From JADJYF01 sp965278995 (GTDB taxonomy: Bacteria; Pseudomonadota; Gammaproteobacteria; Ga0077536): a stretch of 64,000 bases of DNA. Every line of letters begins with the position of its first letter. Position 1 is the first letter of the stretch. The translations under genes were made by a program, and so were the position numbers. The stretch lies in the NCBI GenBank assembly GCA_965278995.1, contig OZ257136.1:3720001-3784000 (forward strand). Reading direction: 5' to 3'. Of the stretch, positions 51,162 to 60,286 are shown in pieces. The notes under the pieces were generated by a model. That model was not told where the DNA came from. It searched no databases and saw only the letters and a program-made list of their open reading frames with translations.

Positions 51162-52079
51162 ATGCATGCCACTACCGACACGCTCGCGCCAGACACGGCG
51201 CAGCACCACACGTTCGTACTGCCCTATACAGCGCCACTGGATTGGGATTTCCTGCTCTCGTTCCTTGACGCACGCAAGATTAGCGGCATTGAACAGATAG
51301 AGAACGGGACCTACCGTCGAATCTTTTCGTTCGACGGCGCATACGGGCTGCTCGAAGTCGAGCTTGGCAACGCTGACACACTGTCAGTGCAGGTCGTCTA
51401 TCCGAACGTTGCAGCGCTACCAGCGATCGTTCAACGCCTGCGCAGCGCTTTCGATCTCGATGCCGACCCGTTTGCTATCGGCCGCCATCTTGAGACCGAC
51501 AGTCGCTTGCGCGCGCTGGTACAGAAACGTCCGGGCCTGCGCGTAGCGGGGGCATTCTGCCCGTTCGAACAGAGTGTACGCGCGATCCTCGGTCAGCAGA
51601 TCAGTGTCGTGGCAGCCATTCGGCTGGCCCAGCGCATGACCGAGAGATGGGGCGTAGCAGTGCGATTTTCATCGGCACCTGAACTCGGGTTTGCGTTTCC
51701 GTCACCGGCCGCGCTGGCCGCAGCCGACGTGGCGTCACTCGGCATGCCACGCAGCCGCGGCAACGCCGTCAGCGAATTCGCGCGTGCTGTGCTCGCCAAT
51801 CCCGGACTGCTGTTACCGACCGGCGATCTCGAACGTTCGATTGCACAACTGAAAGCGCTCAAAGGGTTCGGCGACTGGACCGCCCATTACATTGCGCTAC
51901 GCGCACTGCATGAGCCGGATGCCTTTCCCGCCAGCGATGTCGCCCTGTTACGCGCGTTGCCTGAAACAGACGGCCGACGCCTGCTGCCGAAAGAATTGCT
52001 CGCGATTGCCGAGCGCTGGCGGCCCTGGCGCGCCTACGCGGCACAGCATTTGTGGGCGCATGATGCCAGCTGCTCCTGA
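51162..52079 (+). CDS. alkA: DNA-3-methyladenine glycosylase II (AlkA-like)
   Basis: 305 residues: an AlkA N-terminal domain (about 15-105), then the HhH-GPD domain with PFEQSVRAILGQQISVVAA, the hairpin LKALKGFGDWTAHYIALRAL and catalytic Asp in FPASDVALLRAL (about 262). It excises alkylated bases. The Ada-type regulatory domain sometimes fused to AlkA is absent. It sits next to a broken nei gene, so this was once a small base-excision-repair locus. ATG 51162 has no strong RBS; the repeat at 51060-51148 lies just upstream. Confidence 0.9.
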   Translation: MHATTDTLAPDTAQHHTFVLPYTAPLDWDFLLSFLDARKISGIEQIENGTYRRIFSFDGAYGLLEVELGNADTLSVQVVYPNVAALPAIVQRLRSAFDLDADPFAIGRHLETDSRLRALVQKRPGLRVAGAFCPFEQSVRAILGQQISVVAAIRLAQRMTERWGVAVRFSSAPELGFAFPSPAALAAADVASLGMPRSRGNAVSEFARAVLANPGLLLPTGDLERSIAQLKALKGFGDWTAHYIALRALHEPDAFPASDVALLRALPETDGRRLLPKELLAIAERWRPWRAYAAQHLWAHDASCS

Positions 52080-52134
52080 ACCCCCTGCACGGCCGACCGT
52101 CGCCGCGGAGTGACCGGGGATCAGGAGCAGCGTT

Positions 52135-54222
52135 TCAGAACTTCGCGCGCACCCCGATCAATCCCGATATACCAGGCAGCGGCGCGAGATCCTTGATGAC
52201 GGAGGTGTGCCGTCTGGCGGTCTGGTCGGCGAGATTCGAGCCGCGCGCGAACACCGTCACGTCAGTCAGGCCCGCCACTCTTATGGTGTATCCGGCATCG
52301 AGGCTGATCATCGCGTAGCCGTCCGTTTCCGTATCGAGTGGGGCCGGGTTGTGCTCAGCGGTTACACGCATCACCGACATCCCGGCGTAGAGCGGCCCGC
52401 GCGTCCAGGTCACATCGGTACCGACACGCAGCGGAGGAAGCCGCGGCAGTTCATCACCGTCGTCGAGCCGACCATCGACGAAATCAGTCCACAAGCGCAC
52501 ATCGAGACGGCCTCGCCGATCGTCGAACACCGTTGCTTCGCCGGCCAGTTCGAAACCCCAGAAGGCGGCGTCTCCCTGTACCTGATTCTGCAGCAGCAAG
52601 GCATCCGGTGCCGTGACCAACACCCCGGTATCGAGGAAATCCGCTTCAACTCTATCGGCAATGCCGTCACCGTTGCGGTCGCTCGACTGCAGATAGATGA
52701 AGTCACCGATATCGTTGTAGAACACCGTGAAATCGTAGCGGTACTGCCCATTGGTCTTGCGCCAGTAGACGTCAACATTCATTGACGTCTCTTCGCCCAG
52801 CGCTGCATCGCCGAACTCGAATGAATTCGATGCCAGATGCGGACCGCTGGCAAACAGCTCCTCGATGGTCGGGCCGCGCTGCGAGCGCGTACCGGAGAAA
52901 CCGACGAAATAGCCGTCCTCATATTCGTACGTACCGCCGCCGGAAACGCTGAGCAGATGATGCTCAGCATTGATGTCGGCATTCACCTCATCAGTATCTT
53001 GCGTCTCGAAGCGCAGGCCGGTATCCAGATGCACCTTGCCGAAATCGGCTTTCTCGAACGCAAACACTGCAATGGTGTCCTGCGCTGACGCCGGCACGAA
53101 GGCCTCGTCGCCGATGGCTTCGAAATCACGTGTCACAACCTGAAGGCCGACCACGCCATTCCACACAGCTATCGGCTGGTGCAAAACTTCGACTCGCCCT
53201 TCTATCTCGTCGTTGTTGAATCGCGTGCCGAGCTGGCCGCTCGGTTCCACTTCATCGTGTTCGTAGTTGTTGAATCCCCACCGTGTTTTCACGCGATCGA
53301 TATACGCGCTATCGATATCCAGCGCGCCATCGACATCGTAGCGGGTCTGTTCCTGATCGATGGTTACGCCGTGGATATTGCCGCTGGCATCTAGCTCCTC
53401 TTCGCCGGGAACACCGTAATTATTGGCATAGGTGCTGACATTGAAACCGACAAAGCCACGTGAACCGATGACAGAGCCGCCAGCGGCGAGGTTATCGGTG
53501 GTAGTCGCGCTGTTCGGTAGAATGCCGGAGGGAATGCCGGAGGGAATGCCAGCCTCCGGCGTCACTCGGGCAAAGCCCGGAATATCGATGTCATCGGTAC
53601 TGCGTTCCAATCCATCGACATGCAGCGCGACATGAGAGCCGACCGCGCCATCGAGCTTGAACGCACCGAGCCAACCGTCGGACGCCGTGTCGTAGTGGTT
53701 ATAGATTTCGCCCTCGACGGGCGCCTCCGGCAGCGTACTCAGGATACGGCCATTGGAAATATTGACCAGCCCGCCGCTTGCACCGCTGCCGTAGAGCAGC
53801 GTGGCCGGACCGCGAAAGATTTCGATCTGATTGGCGAATATCGGTTCGATGGCAGTGCCATGGTCGGCACTGATAGTCGACACATCCATTGTCCCGATTC
53901 CGTCTTCGAGAACGCGCACACGCGCGCCACCCAGGCCTCGAATGACGGGGCGACCGACGCTTGCACCGAAATCGCTGGAAGTTACGCCGAGCTGCGTGCT
54001 GACCGCATCGCCGATGGAGCGCATCGACTGCGTCCGCAGCGCTTTGCTGTCCAGCACGGTGACAGGTAGGGCCAGATGACCCTCGACCTCGCTGAGCGGG
54101 TCGGCGGTAATGATGATTTCCTGTATCGGCTCAGGCGCAGACTCCGCAGGCTTATCGGCAGCAGCAGGCAACGCAAAGGCATAGGAGGCGATCATCGTCG
54201 CCGTGATGAGCGGATTCGACAT
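52135..54222 (-). CDS. TonB-dependent outer-membrane receptor (ZnuD-like)
   Basis: 695 residues: signal peptide (MSNPLITATMIASYAFALPA), an unusually direct TonB-box region EPIQEIIITADP, the plug (SIGDAVSTQLGVTSSDFG, PVIRGLGGARVRVLEDG, IEIFRGPATLLYGSGASGG) and a beta-barrel ending in a terminal Phe (LIGVRAKF). The plug resembles ZnuD zinc receptors, and the next genes upstream encode a ZIP transporter and a Zur-type regulator, so zinc uptake is likely. ATG 54222 lies behind GGAGAT. An extracellular loop contains a GIPSGIPSGI repeat. Confidence 0.87.
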   Translation of the reverse strand: MSNPLITATMIASYAFALPAAADKPAESAPEPIQEIIITADPLSEVEGHLALPVTVLDSKALRTQSMRSIGDAVSTQLGVTSSDFGASVGRPVIRGLGGARVRVLEDGIGTMDVSTISADHGTAIEPIFANQIEIFRGPATLLYGSGASGGLVNISNGRILSTLPEAPVEGEIYNHYDTASDGWLGAFKLDGAVGSHVALHVDGLERSTDDIDIPGFARVTPEAGIPSGIPSGILPNSATTTDNLAAGGSVIGSRGFVGFNVSTYANNYGVPGEEELDASGNIHGVTIDQEQTRYDVDGALDIDSAYIDRVKTRWGFNNYEHDEVEPSGQLGTRFNNDEIEGRVEVLHQPIAVWNGVVGLQVVTRDFEAIGDEAFVPASAQDTIAVFAFEKADFGKVHLDTGLRFETQDTDEVNADINAEHHLLSVSGGGTYEYEDGYFVGFSGTRSQRGPTIEELFASGPHLASNSFEFGDAALGEETSMNVDVYWRKTNGQYRYDFTVFYNDIGDFIYLQSSDRNGDGIADRVEADFLDTGVLVTAPDALLLQNQVQGDAAFWGFELAGEATVFDDRRGRLDVRLWTDFVDGRLDDGDELPRLPPLRVGTDVTWTRGPLYAGMSVMRVTAEHNPAPLDTETDGYAMISLDAGYTIRVAGLTDVTVFARGSNLADQTARRHTSVIKDLAPLPGISGLIGVRAKF
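53521..53550. repeat. In-frame 12-bp tandem repeat inside the receptor gene
   Basis: AATGCCGGAGGG occurs twice in full and then as a half unit. On the coding strand it gives GIPSGIPSGI in a predicted surface loop. Multiples of 12 keep the frame. Confidence 0.75.
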
Positions 54223-54285
54223 GGGGATCTCCGACAAACGAACACACGACGAACGCAGCCGGCCGGCGCAGCGCCGGCCGACGCG

Positions 54286-54615
54286 TCAGAGGGAATCGTT
54301 GCGGGAGCGGGGTGGTGCCCGGCCGTAGTAGGCGCAAGCGCGGATACGTGCAGGTGCGCGATCGTCGCGCGAGGAGCTCGAGTCGTGACCTGTCGGTGCC
54401 TGAACCAGCCACACCGCGTCCCCCGGCTGGATGGCCTGACCGCCGGCCATGCCGACACAGACTTCGCAGACCGTGGCATCTGGATGGGCGACCAGATCTG
54501 CAGCATGCACCGCACCGAGGCACTGCCCGAGCAGCACCAGCACCACAGCGACCAGTGCCAGCGAGCGTCTGCTTCGCGGGCCGGGAGACTGACGCTGGCG
54601 GGCACTGGTGGACAT
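54286..54615 (-). CDS. Small exported Cys-containing protein (DUF2946-like)
   Basis: 109 residues with a signal peptide or single membrane segment (SLALVAVVLVLLGQCLGAVHA) and a short mature part with DATVCEVCVGMAGG, that is CxxC, and a C-terminal Cys. It resembles DUF2946-type proteins found next to metal-linked TonB receptors. Its position between the ZIP transporter and the ZnuD-like receptor, behind a Zur-box-like site, suggests a role in zinc handling. Confidence 0.68.
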   Translation of the reverse strand: MSTSARQRQSPGPRSRRSLALVAVVLVLLGQCLGAVHAADLVAHPDATVCEVCVGMAGGQAIQPGDAVWLVQAPTGHDSSSSRDDRAPARIRACAYYGRAPPRSRNDSL

Positions 54616-54658
54616 GAATGTGCGTTACTTCAGAGTCGCCGCAGGTGCGGTCACTTTA

Positions 54659-54671
54659 GTAATAAAGTAAC
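54659..54671. promoter_or_regulatory. Zur-box-like site, distal
   Basis: On the minus strand GTTACTTTATTAC, matching the GTTAT-N3-ATAAC core of known Zur boxes loosely and the site at 55586 in 9 of 13 positions. It lies 44 nt upstream of the small exported protein and would control it and the receptor. Confidence 0.4.
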
Positions 54672-54691
54672 ACACTATAAAGGCAAACCAG

Positions 54692-55546
54692 TCAGGATCC
54701 GGAGTGCACCGCGAAATTGCAGGCCAGTCCGGCCCCAATCAGCAGCAATTGCACGGCGATCTCACGCGCAGCCAGTCGGCGATTCAGCGTCGGCATCAGG
54801 TCCGACACCGCGACATAGATGAAGCTGGCCGCCGTGAAAGCCAGCAGATACGGAATCAACGCACTTACCGCGGCAACGGCAAACCAGGCCAGCGTCGCAC
54901 CGATAACCATCGTCAGCGACGTCACGAGATTAAAGACGAAAGCGCGGGTACGCGAGTAGCCGCTGTGGAGGAGGATCGCAAAGTCACCGAGCTCCTGTGG
55001 GATTTCATGAGCGATGACGGCAAAACCAGTCACCAGACCGAGGCGGAAATCGGCCTGGAACGCTACGGCGACGAGTATGCCATCGAGAAAATTATGAAAC
55101 GAATCGCCGATAAGAATCAGCGTTCCGGCCGGCCGCGTTGAATCATTCGAAACAATCTGCGCCGGATGTGCAGCTGACGAGTGATGCTCGCCAGCCGCAT
55201 GCCGCCCATGGTCATGCTGGCCTGATCCGTGATGACCGTGATGGTGGCCGTGGCCATGGTGATGATGGCGCCAAATCAGGCCTTTTTCGAGCACGAAGAA
55301 AGTCAGGATTGCGACCAGCGCCGTCGCCATCAGGCTCTGGATGTTGCCGTTGCTGTGCTCGAGGGCCTCAGGTAGAAGGTGCAGAAATCCGGCACCGAGC
55401 AGCATGCCGATGGCGAAACTGATCAGGTATTCCAGCGAGCGTTCCTGCAACCGCTGTGGCAATAGCAGGTAGGTGCCGGCAGCAGTGACGCTGAGCACAC
55501 TGCTGACCAGGGTGAATAGAAGCACCCATGCATAGGAACTGTTCAC
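54692..55546 (-). CDS. ZIP-family zinc transporter
   Basis: 284 residues with about eight membrane helices. A cytoplasmic His-rich loop (residues 94-127, more than a dozen His) separates helices III and IV. The conserved HNFLDGI (151-157) and HEIPQELGD (180-188) carry the transport-site metal ligands of ZIP proteins. It imports zinc or related divalent cations across the inner membrane. Divergent from the Zur-type gene. Confidence 0.9.
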   Translation of the reverse strand: MNSSYAWVLLFTLVSSVLSVTAAGTYLLLPQRLQERSLEYLISFAIGMLLGAGFLHLLPEALEHSNGNIQSLMATALVAILTFFVLEKGLIWRHHHHGHGHHHGHHGSGQHDHGRHAAGEHHSSAAHPAQIVSNDSTRPAGTLILIGDSFHNFLDGILVAVAFQADFRLGLVTGFAVIAHEIPQELGDFAILLHSGYSRTRAFVFNLVTSLTMVIGATLAWFAVAAVSALIPYLLAFTAASFIYVAVSDLMPTLNRRLAAREIAVQLLLIGAGLACNFAVHSGS

Positions 55547-55585
55547 GGAGGTCGGGATTTCGGTGTTGCACGAGGAGGATCGTAC

Positions 55586-55598
55586 GTTATCGTATCAC
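55586..55598. promoter_or_regulatory. Zur-box-like site, between ZIP and zur genes
   Basis: GTTAT-CGT-ATCAC, one mismatch from the palindrome GTTAT-N3-ATAAC found in proteobacterial Zur boxes. It lies in the 123-bp divergent region and so could serve both genes. Confidence 0.5.
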
Positions 55599-55669
55599 CT
55601 TGTACCGATTCCGCCAGACGGTCCACCCCGGGCGAGCGCCGTGTACAATGAGGCATCCGATGCCGAGCC

Positions 55670-56194
55670 ATGCCGATGTCCCGCGCCGTCATTCAGCGGT
55701 TTCTATCCTCCGATCACGACCACACCAGTTGCGTCGGCACAGCGTTGACCCAGGCAGAGCAAATCTGCGCCGAACGCGGCGAGCGTTTGACACCACTGCG
55801 CAAGCGGGTGCTCGAGCTGCTCTGGTTGAGCCATCGTCCGGTCAAAGCGTACGACCTGCTGGCGAGTTTGAGTGGCGAACGAAAACGCGCCGCGCCGCCA
55901 ACGGTCTATCGCGCACTCGAGTTCCTGCAGAGCGCCGGCCTGGTGCACCGGCTCGAATCCTTGAACGCCTTCATCGGCTGCGGGCGACCGGATCAGCGAC
56001 ATTCCGCTCAGTTCCTGATCTGTGTCAGTTGTGGCGACGTGGCGGAGATGGACGATGGCGCGCTGACTGCAAAAATCAGTGCCAACGCCAAACGCCTCGG
56101 ATTTCACGTCATCGATGAAAAAATCGAAGTCACCGGCCGGTGCGGCGAATGTCGCCGTGCAAGTCAGGGCAGCGCCGCGGCCGGTCCGCGCTGA
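55670..56194 (+). CDS. zur: Fur-family regulator, Zur type
   Basis: 174 residues. The winged helix includes LTPLRKRVLELLW and APPTVYRALEFLQSAGLVHRLES. The structural zinc site is CVSCGDVAEM with CGECR near the C-terminus. Lack of the typical Fur HHxH segment, the LNAFIGC stretch and the neighbouring ZIP gene support Zur rather than Fur or PerR. It represses zinc-uptake genes when zinc is sufficient. ATG 55676 is an alternative start. Confidence 0.85.
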   Translation: MPMSRAVIQRFLSSDHDHTSCVGTALTQAEQICAERGERLTPLRKRVLELLWLSHRPVKAYDLLASLSGERKRAAPPTVYRALEFLQSAGLVHRLESLNAFIGCGRPDQRHSAQFLICVSCGDVAEMDDGALTAKISANAKRLGFHVIDEKIEVTGRCGECRRASQGSAAAGPR

Positions 56195-56260
56195 TCCGAC
56201 GCCGAAGGGTTTTTCATACGCACGGGCCTGCGCACGTTATTGCTGTCTGAGGAAATCAAT

Positions 56261-58714
56261 ATGAGTGAAAACGCTCTGCCCACCCACGCCCGCGCGATCG
56301 TCATCGGCGGCGGTATTATTGGCTGCTCGACGGCTTACCACCTCGCCGAGCTCGGCTGGAGCGACGTATTGGTACTCGAGCGCAAGCAGGTCAGCAGCGG
56401 TACGACCTGGCATGCTGCCGGCCTCATCACGACGCTGCGCGATACCGAGAGTCAAACCCGACTCGCCACCTACTCGCTGAAGCTGTACCAGGATCTGGAG
56501 GCTGAAACCGGGCAGGCCACGGGCTTCATCAAGTGCGGCTCGGTGCAGCTGGCGATGACCGCCGACAAGGCCGAAGAAATGCGCCGAGGCTGCGCCATGG
56601 CGCGCATTTTCGGTGTCGAGAATCACGAAGTCACGCCGACCGAAGTGAAGCAGTTATTCCCGCTTGCCCATGTCGACGATCTCGTAGGCGGGTTTTATTT
56701 TCCGAACGACGGTCGCGTCAATCCAGCCGATGTCGCCCAGGCACTTGCCAAAGGAGCGCGCGGCCGCGGCGTGCGCATCATCGAGAACACACTCGTTGTC
56801 GATGTCATCATCGAGCATGGTAAAGCAGTCGGCGTGCGCACCGAGAGAGGCGATATCCGCGCCGAAGTCGTCGTGCTGTGCCCGGGCATGTGGGGGCGCG
56901 AATTCGGCCAGCGCATCGGCGTCGACCTGCCGCTGCAGGCAGCAGAACACTATTATCTGATTTCCGAACCGATTGCAGGGCTGCACAACGGGCTGCCGAT
57001 ACTTCGCGATCCCGGCCGCGCTGCTTATGCGCGTGAAGAGGCCGGCAAGATCATGCTCGGCTTCTTCGAACCCGTAGCGGCGCCGTGGGCGGTCGATGGT
57101 ATTCCGCGAGAATTCTGCTTCGATGAAATTCAACCTGACTGGGAACGCATGGAGCCGCACATCGAAAAGGCGATGCAGCGCCTGCCGATCCTGTTCGAAA
57201 CCGGCATCCGGCAATTCTTCTGCGGCCCGGAATCGTTCACGCCAGACCACAACTATCTCATGGGCAAAGCGCCATACGTCGGCAATCTGTTTGTCGCCTG
57301 CGGCTTCAATTCGCTGGGCATATTGTCCGGCGGCGGCGCTGGTCAGGTCATGGCACGCTGGATCAACGATGGCATTCAGCCGATGGATATCTGGGATGTC
57401 GATGTTCGGCGCATACAGCCCAACCACAACAACAAGACCTACGTCGTCCAGCGGACGGTCGAATCACTCGGCATGGGCTATCAGATGCATTGGCCGAACC
57501 GCCAATGGGAAACCGCGCGCAACGTCAAACTGTCGGTGCTGCACGATCGCGTCGCTGCTGCCGGCGCCTGTTTCGGCGAGTCGGCCGGCTGGGAACGCCC
57601 GAACTGGTATGCCATGCCCGGTCAACCGGCGGCTTACATTTACAGCTTCGGTCGTCAGAACTGGTTCGCCAACAACGCGACAGAACACCGCGCCGTACGT
57701 GAGGCGGTCGGCGTGTTCGAACAGTCCTCGTTCGCCAAGCTGCTGGTCCAGGGGCGCGATGCCGAACGCGTACTGAATCGGCTGGCGACTGCCGATCTGG
57801 CGGTGGCAGTCGGCAAAGTCGCCTACACGCAGTTCTTGAACGCACTCGGCGGCGTCGAGGCCGACTTGACGATCACGCGCCTTGCCGACGATCGATATCT
57901 GCTGGTCACGCCGGCATTCTCCTGCACGCACGTCGATGCCTGGGTCCGCGAGCGTATCGGGTCGGACGATTTCTGCGTCGTCACGAACATCACCGACAGC
58001 TACGCCATGCTGAACGTGCAGGGGCCGAATTCACGTGCACTGTTGAGTGCGATATCGAGCGCCGATTTCAGCAATTCGGCATTTCCCTATGCAACCATGC
58101 AACCGATAGAAATCGGCCTGCAGTCAGTGTTTGCCGTACGTGTCTCGTACACCGGCGAACTCGGTTGGGAACTGTATATCCCGACGCCAATGGCGCTGCC
58201 GGTATACGATGCCCTGGTAGCGGCAGGTACCGCGCATGGCCTGCGTCATTGCGGATATCACACGCTGAATTCGCTGCGCATCGAAAAAGCCTATCGTGAT
58301 TGGTCGCACGACATGGGTCCACGGGATACCCTCATTGAGGCCGGTCTCGCGTTCACCTGTGCCTGGGACAAAGCGGGTGGGTTCATCGGCCGCGAGGCCC
58401 TGCTCAGCCTCCGTGAACGGGGCTTACCGGAACGGCGACTGGTGCAGTTCGTGCTGCAGGATCCGGAGCCTGTGCTGGTCCACAACGAACCGATATTGCG
58501 CGATGGCGTCCGCGTCGGTTATACAACCTCGGCGGCATACGCACACACGCTCGGCGGCTGTGCGGCGATGGGTTATGTCGCGCTTGAGGGCGGCGTCACA
58601 CCCGAATGGATTGCCACCGGCCGCTTCGAAATCGAACAGGCGAATCGCACCTACGCGGCGCTGGCCAGCTTGAAACCGCTGTACGACCCGACCAATGCGC
58701 GAACGCGCGGATGA
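56261..58714 (+). CDS. FAD-dependent dimethylglycine/sarcosine dehydrogenase-like protein
   Basis: 817 residues. Domains in order: FAD-binding DAO fold (AIVIGGGIIGCSTAYHLAELG, about 13-33; SGTTWHAAGL, whose His is the covalent-FAD position in dimethylglycine dehydrogenase), the FAO_M linker (about 370-425), the aminomethyltransferase (GcvT) folate domain (NWFANNATEHRAVREAVGVF, SYTGELGWELYIPT) and GcvT C-terminal barrel. It demethylates an N-methyl amine, transferring C1 to tetrahydrofolate. ATG 56261 follows GAGGA. The exact substrate (dimethylglycine, sarcosine or another) is not determinable. Confidence 0.9.
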   Translation: MSENALPTHARAIVIGGGIIGCSTAYHLAELGWSDVLVLERKQVSSGTTWHAAGLITTLRDTESQTRLATYSLKLYQDLEAETGQATGFIKCGSVQLAMTADKAEEMRRGCAMARIFGVENHEVTPTEVKQLFPLAHVDDLVGGFYFPNDGRVNPADVAQALAKGARGRGVRIIENTLVVDVIIEHGKAVGVRTERGDIRAEVVVLCPGMWGREFGQRIGVDLPLQAAEHYYLISEPIAGLHNGLPILRDPGRAAYAREEAGKIMLGFFEPVAAPWAVDGIPREFCFDEIQPDWERMEPHIEKAMQRLPILFETGIRQFFCGPESFTPDHNYLMGKAPYVGNLFVACGFNSLGILSGGGAGQVMARWINDGIQPMDIWDVDVRRIQPNHNNKTYVVQRTVESLGMGYQMHWPNRQWETARNVKLSVLHDRVAAAGACFGESAGWERPNWYAMPGQPAAYIYSFGRQNWFANNATEHRAVREAVGVFEQSSFAKLLVQGRDAERVLNRLATADLAVAVGKVAYTQFLNALGGVEADLTITRLADDRYLLVTPAFSCTHVDAWVRERIGSDDFCVVTNITDSYAMLNVQGPNSRALLSAISSADFSNSAFPYATMQPIEIGLQSVFAVRVSYTGELGWELYIPTPMALPVYDALVAAGTAHGLRHCGYHTLNSLRIEKAYRDWSHDMGPRDTLIEAGLAFTCAWDKAGGFIGREALLSLRERGLPERRLVQFVLQDPEPVLVHNEPILRDGVRVGYTTSAAYAHTLGGCAAMGYVALEGGVTPEWIATGRFEIEQANRTYAALASLKPLYDPTNARTRG

Positions 58715-58757
58715 TGGATATGCACTGCCTCGAACAGATCCTGGAAGTAATGCCATC

Positions 58758-60281
58758 ATGACCATCGCTTTTGACGTGCGGCATCACGTGACAGTCCTGC
58801 TGCTCGCCCTATTTGCCAGCACCTGCGTACATGGCGCAGCCGAAGAGTCTGCGTTGGCAACACCACTCGAGCGTAACGGTTATTCGGCTATTTCCACTTC
58901 TGCCGAAGTATCGGCCTATCTCGACCGTATTGCCGCCGCCGTTCCGTTCGCACATAAAGACGTACTCGGACTGTCGGTCCAGGGTCGCCCGCTGGAAGCA
59001 CTGGTTTTCAGCGCTTCCTCCGTGCCTCTGGCAGATCGTATGACCATCATGATTATCGGCTCGCAGCACGGTTCGGCCGAACCGGCCGGCGGTGAGGCGC
59101 TGCTGGTCATTGCGCGAGAACTGGCGGTGGGTGCGCTGCGCCCGTTGCTTGATGATGCCGACATCATCCTGCTGCCGAACGCCAATCCGGACGGTCGCGA
59201 TCTCGGCCGCCGTGCGAACGCCAATGGCGTCAATATCAACATTGATTTCGTGCTCGCCGAACAACCAGAGACGCGCATCCTGAAACAGGCGCTGGCGCGC
59301 TACGCACCTGAAGCAGTGCTCGATGCGCACGAATCCGCCGTATTGAAACGCAAGACACTGGCACGGGATGGGTACTTAACCGATTTCGAGGCGCAGTTCG
59401 AGATTGCCAACAACCCGGGCGTGCCGCAGGCGGTGCGCGACTTCGCTAGCGCCGACATCCTGCCTGCCCTGCTCGCGCGCGTCACTGCTGACGGCCTGCC
59501 GGCACACCGCTATATCGGCGAGATCATCAGCATCAAGCAGGCCATCACCAACGGCGGTCTTACGCTCAGGAATTTCCGCAATACCGCTGGCGTCGCCGGC
59601 ACGCTGTCGTTTCTGGTCGAAACCAAACTCGATTCACGTGAAGACAGCTATCCGACCTATCGCAACATCGGCGTTCGTCTCGGCAAACAGTTGAGTTGCA
59701 TCCGTGCGTTCCTGCAGTTGATGCGGGAACGGCGTACCGACATCATGGCCGTGCTGGCAAAGCCAGTCCCGCGGGAGTTCCCGCTGTTTGCCGGCTATAT
59801 TGCCGATCCACAGCACCCGACCGTCGATATTCCCATGCGGCGGCTGGATACTCGCAAGCTTGAGAACATCACGTTTCGCGATCACCGACGCATTGAATAC
59901 GCCGATGAAATCGCGCTGCCCGCGACGTACGTGATCGTCGATGCTGTCGACACCCTGCGTGGCGTGCTCGACACCCACGGCATCCGCTACGAAGCGATAT
60001 CAACGCCTGCGAGGGTTCAGGCGACAGCGAATCGCTATGGTCCGCGTGCCGACATCACCGCCCGCATGCCGGTAGTCGGCAGCACGACCGTCGAGGTAGA
60101 AGTCCCTGCCGGCGCGCTGCTGATCGATCTGGCACAGCCGCATGCCCGAACCGCCGCGCTGCTGCTGGACCCTCGCTCGAGCAGCAGCGTATTCCGCTAT
60201 CCCGCCTACGCGGCGTTGATGAAACCGGACCAGCCGCATTTCGTCTATCCGGTCATCAAAGGCGTCAACATCGCGCACTGA
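58758..60281 (+). CDS. Secreted M14-like zinc carboxypeptidase, copy 1
   Basis: 507 residues with a signal peptide (cleavage near VHGA, residue 27). Zinc-site elements are SQHGSAEPAGGEAL (His104, Glu108), DAHES (His191) and the catalytic Glu in FLVETKLDS. NANPDGR and NGVNINIDF match the M14 substrate-binding region, but the Arg of the canonical NR pair is Ile162 here. There is one extra residue between the first His and Glu compared with HxxE. It may act on peptides or cell-wall fragments. Its stop is 5 nt before a paralogue. Confidence 0.8.
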   Translation: MTIAFDVRHHVTVLLLALFASTCVHGAAEESALATPLERNGYSAISTSAEVSAYLDRIAAAVPFAHKDVLGLSVQGRPLEALVFSASSVPLADRMTIMIIGSQHGSAEPAGGEALLVIARELAVGALRPLLDDADIILLPNANPDGRDLGRRANANGVNINIDFVLAEQPETRILKQALARYAPEAVLDAHESAVLKRKTLARDGYLTDFEAQFEIANNPGVPQAVRDFASADILPALLARVTADGLPAHRYIGEIISIKQAITNGGLTLRNFRNTAGVAGTLSFLVETKLDSREDSYPTYRNIGVRLGKQLSCIRAFLQLMRERRTDIMAVLAKPVPREFPLFAGYIADPQHPTVDIPMRRLDTRKLENITFRDHRRIEYADEIALPATYVIVDAVDTLRGVLDTHGIRYEAISTPARVQATANRYGPRADITARMPVVGSTTVEVEVPAGALLIDLAQPHARTAALLLDPRSSSSVFRYPAYAALMKPDQPHFVYPVIKGVNIAH

Positions 60282-60286
60282 GCCGG

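Noticed and set aside
52207..52785. 192-residue plus-strand frame opposite the TonB-dependent receptor
   Set aside because: Antisense to the well-supported receptor barrel, with no family features.
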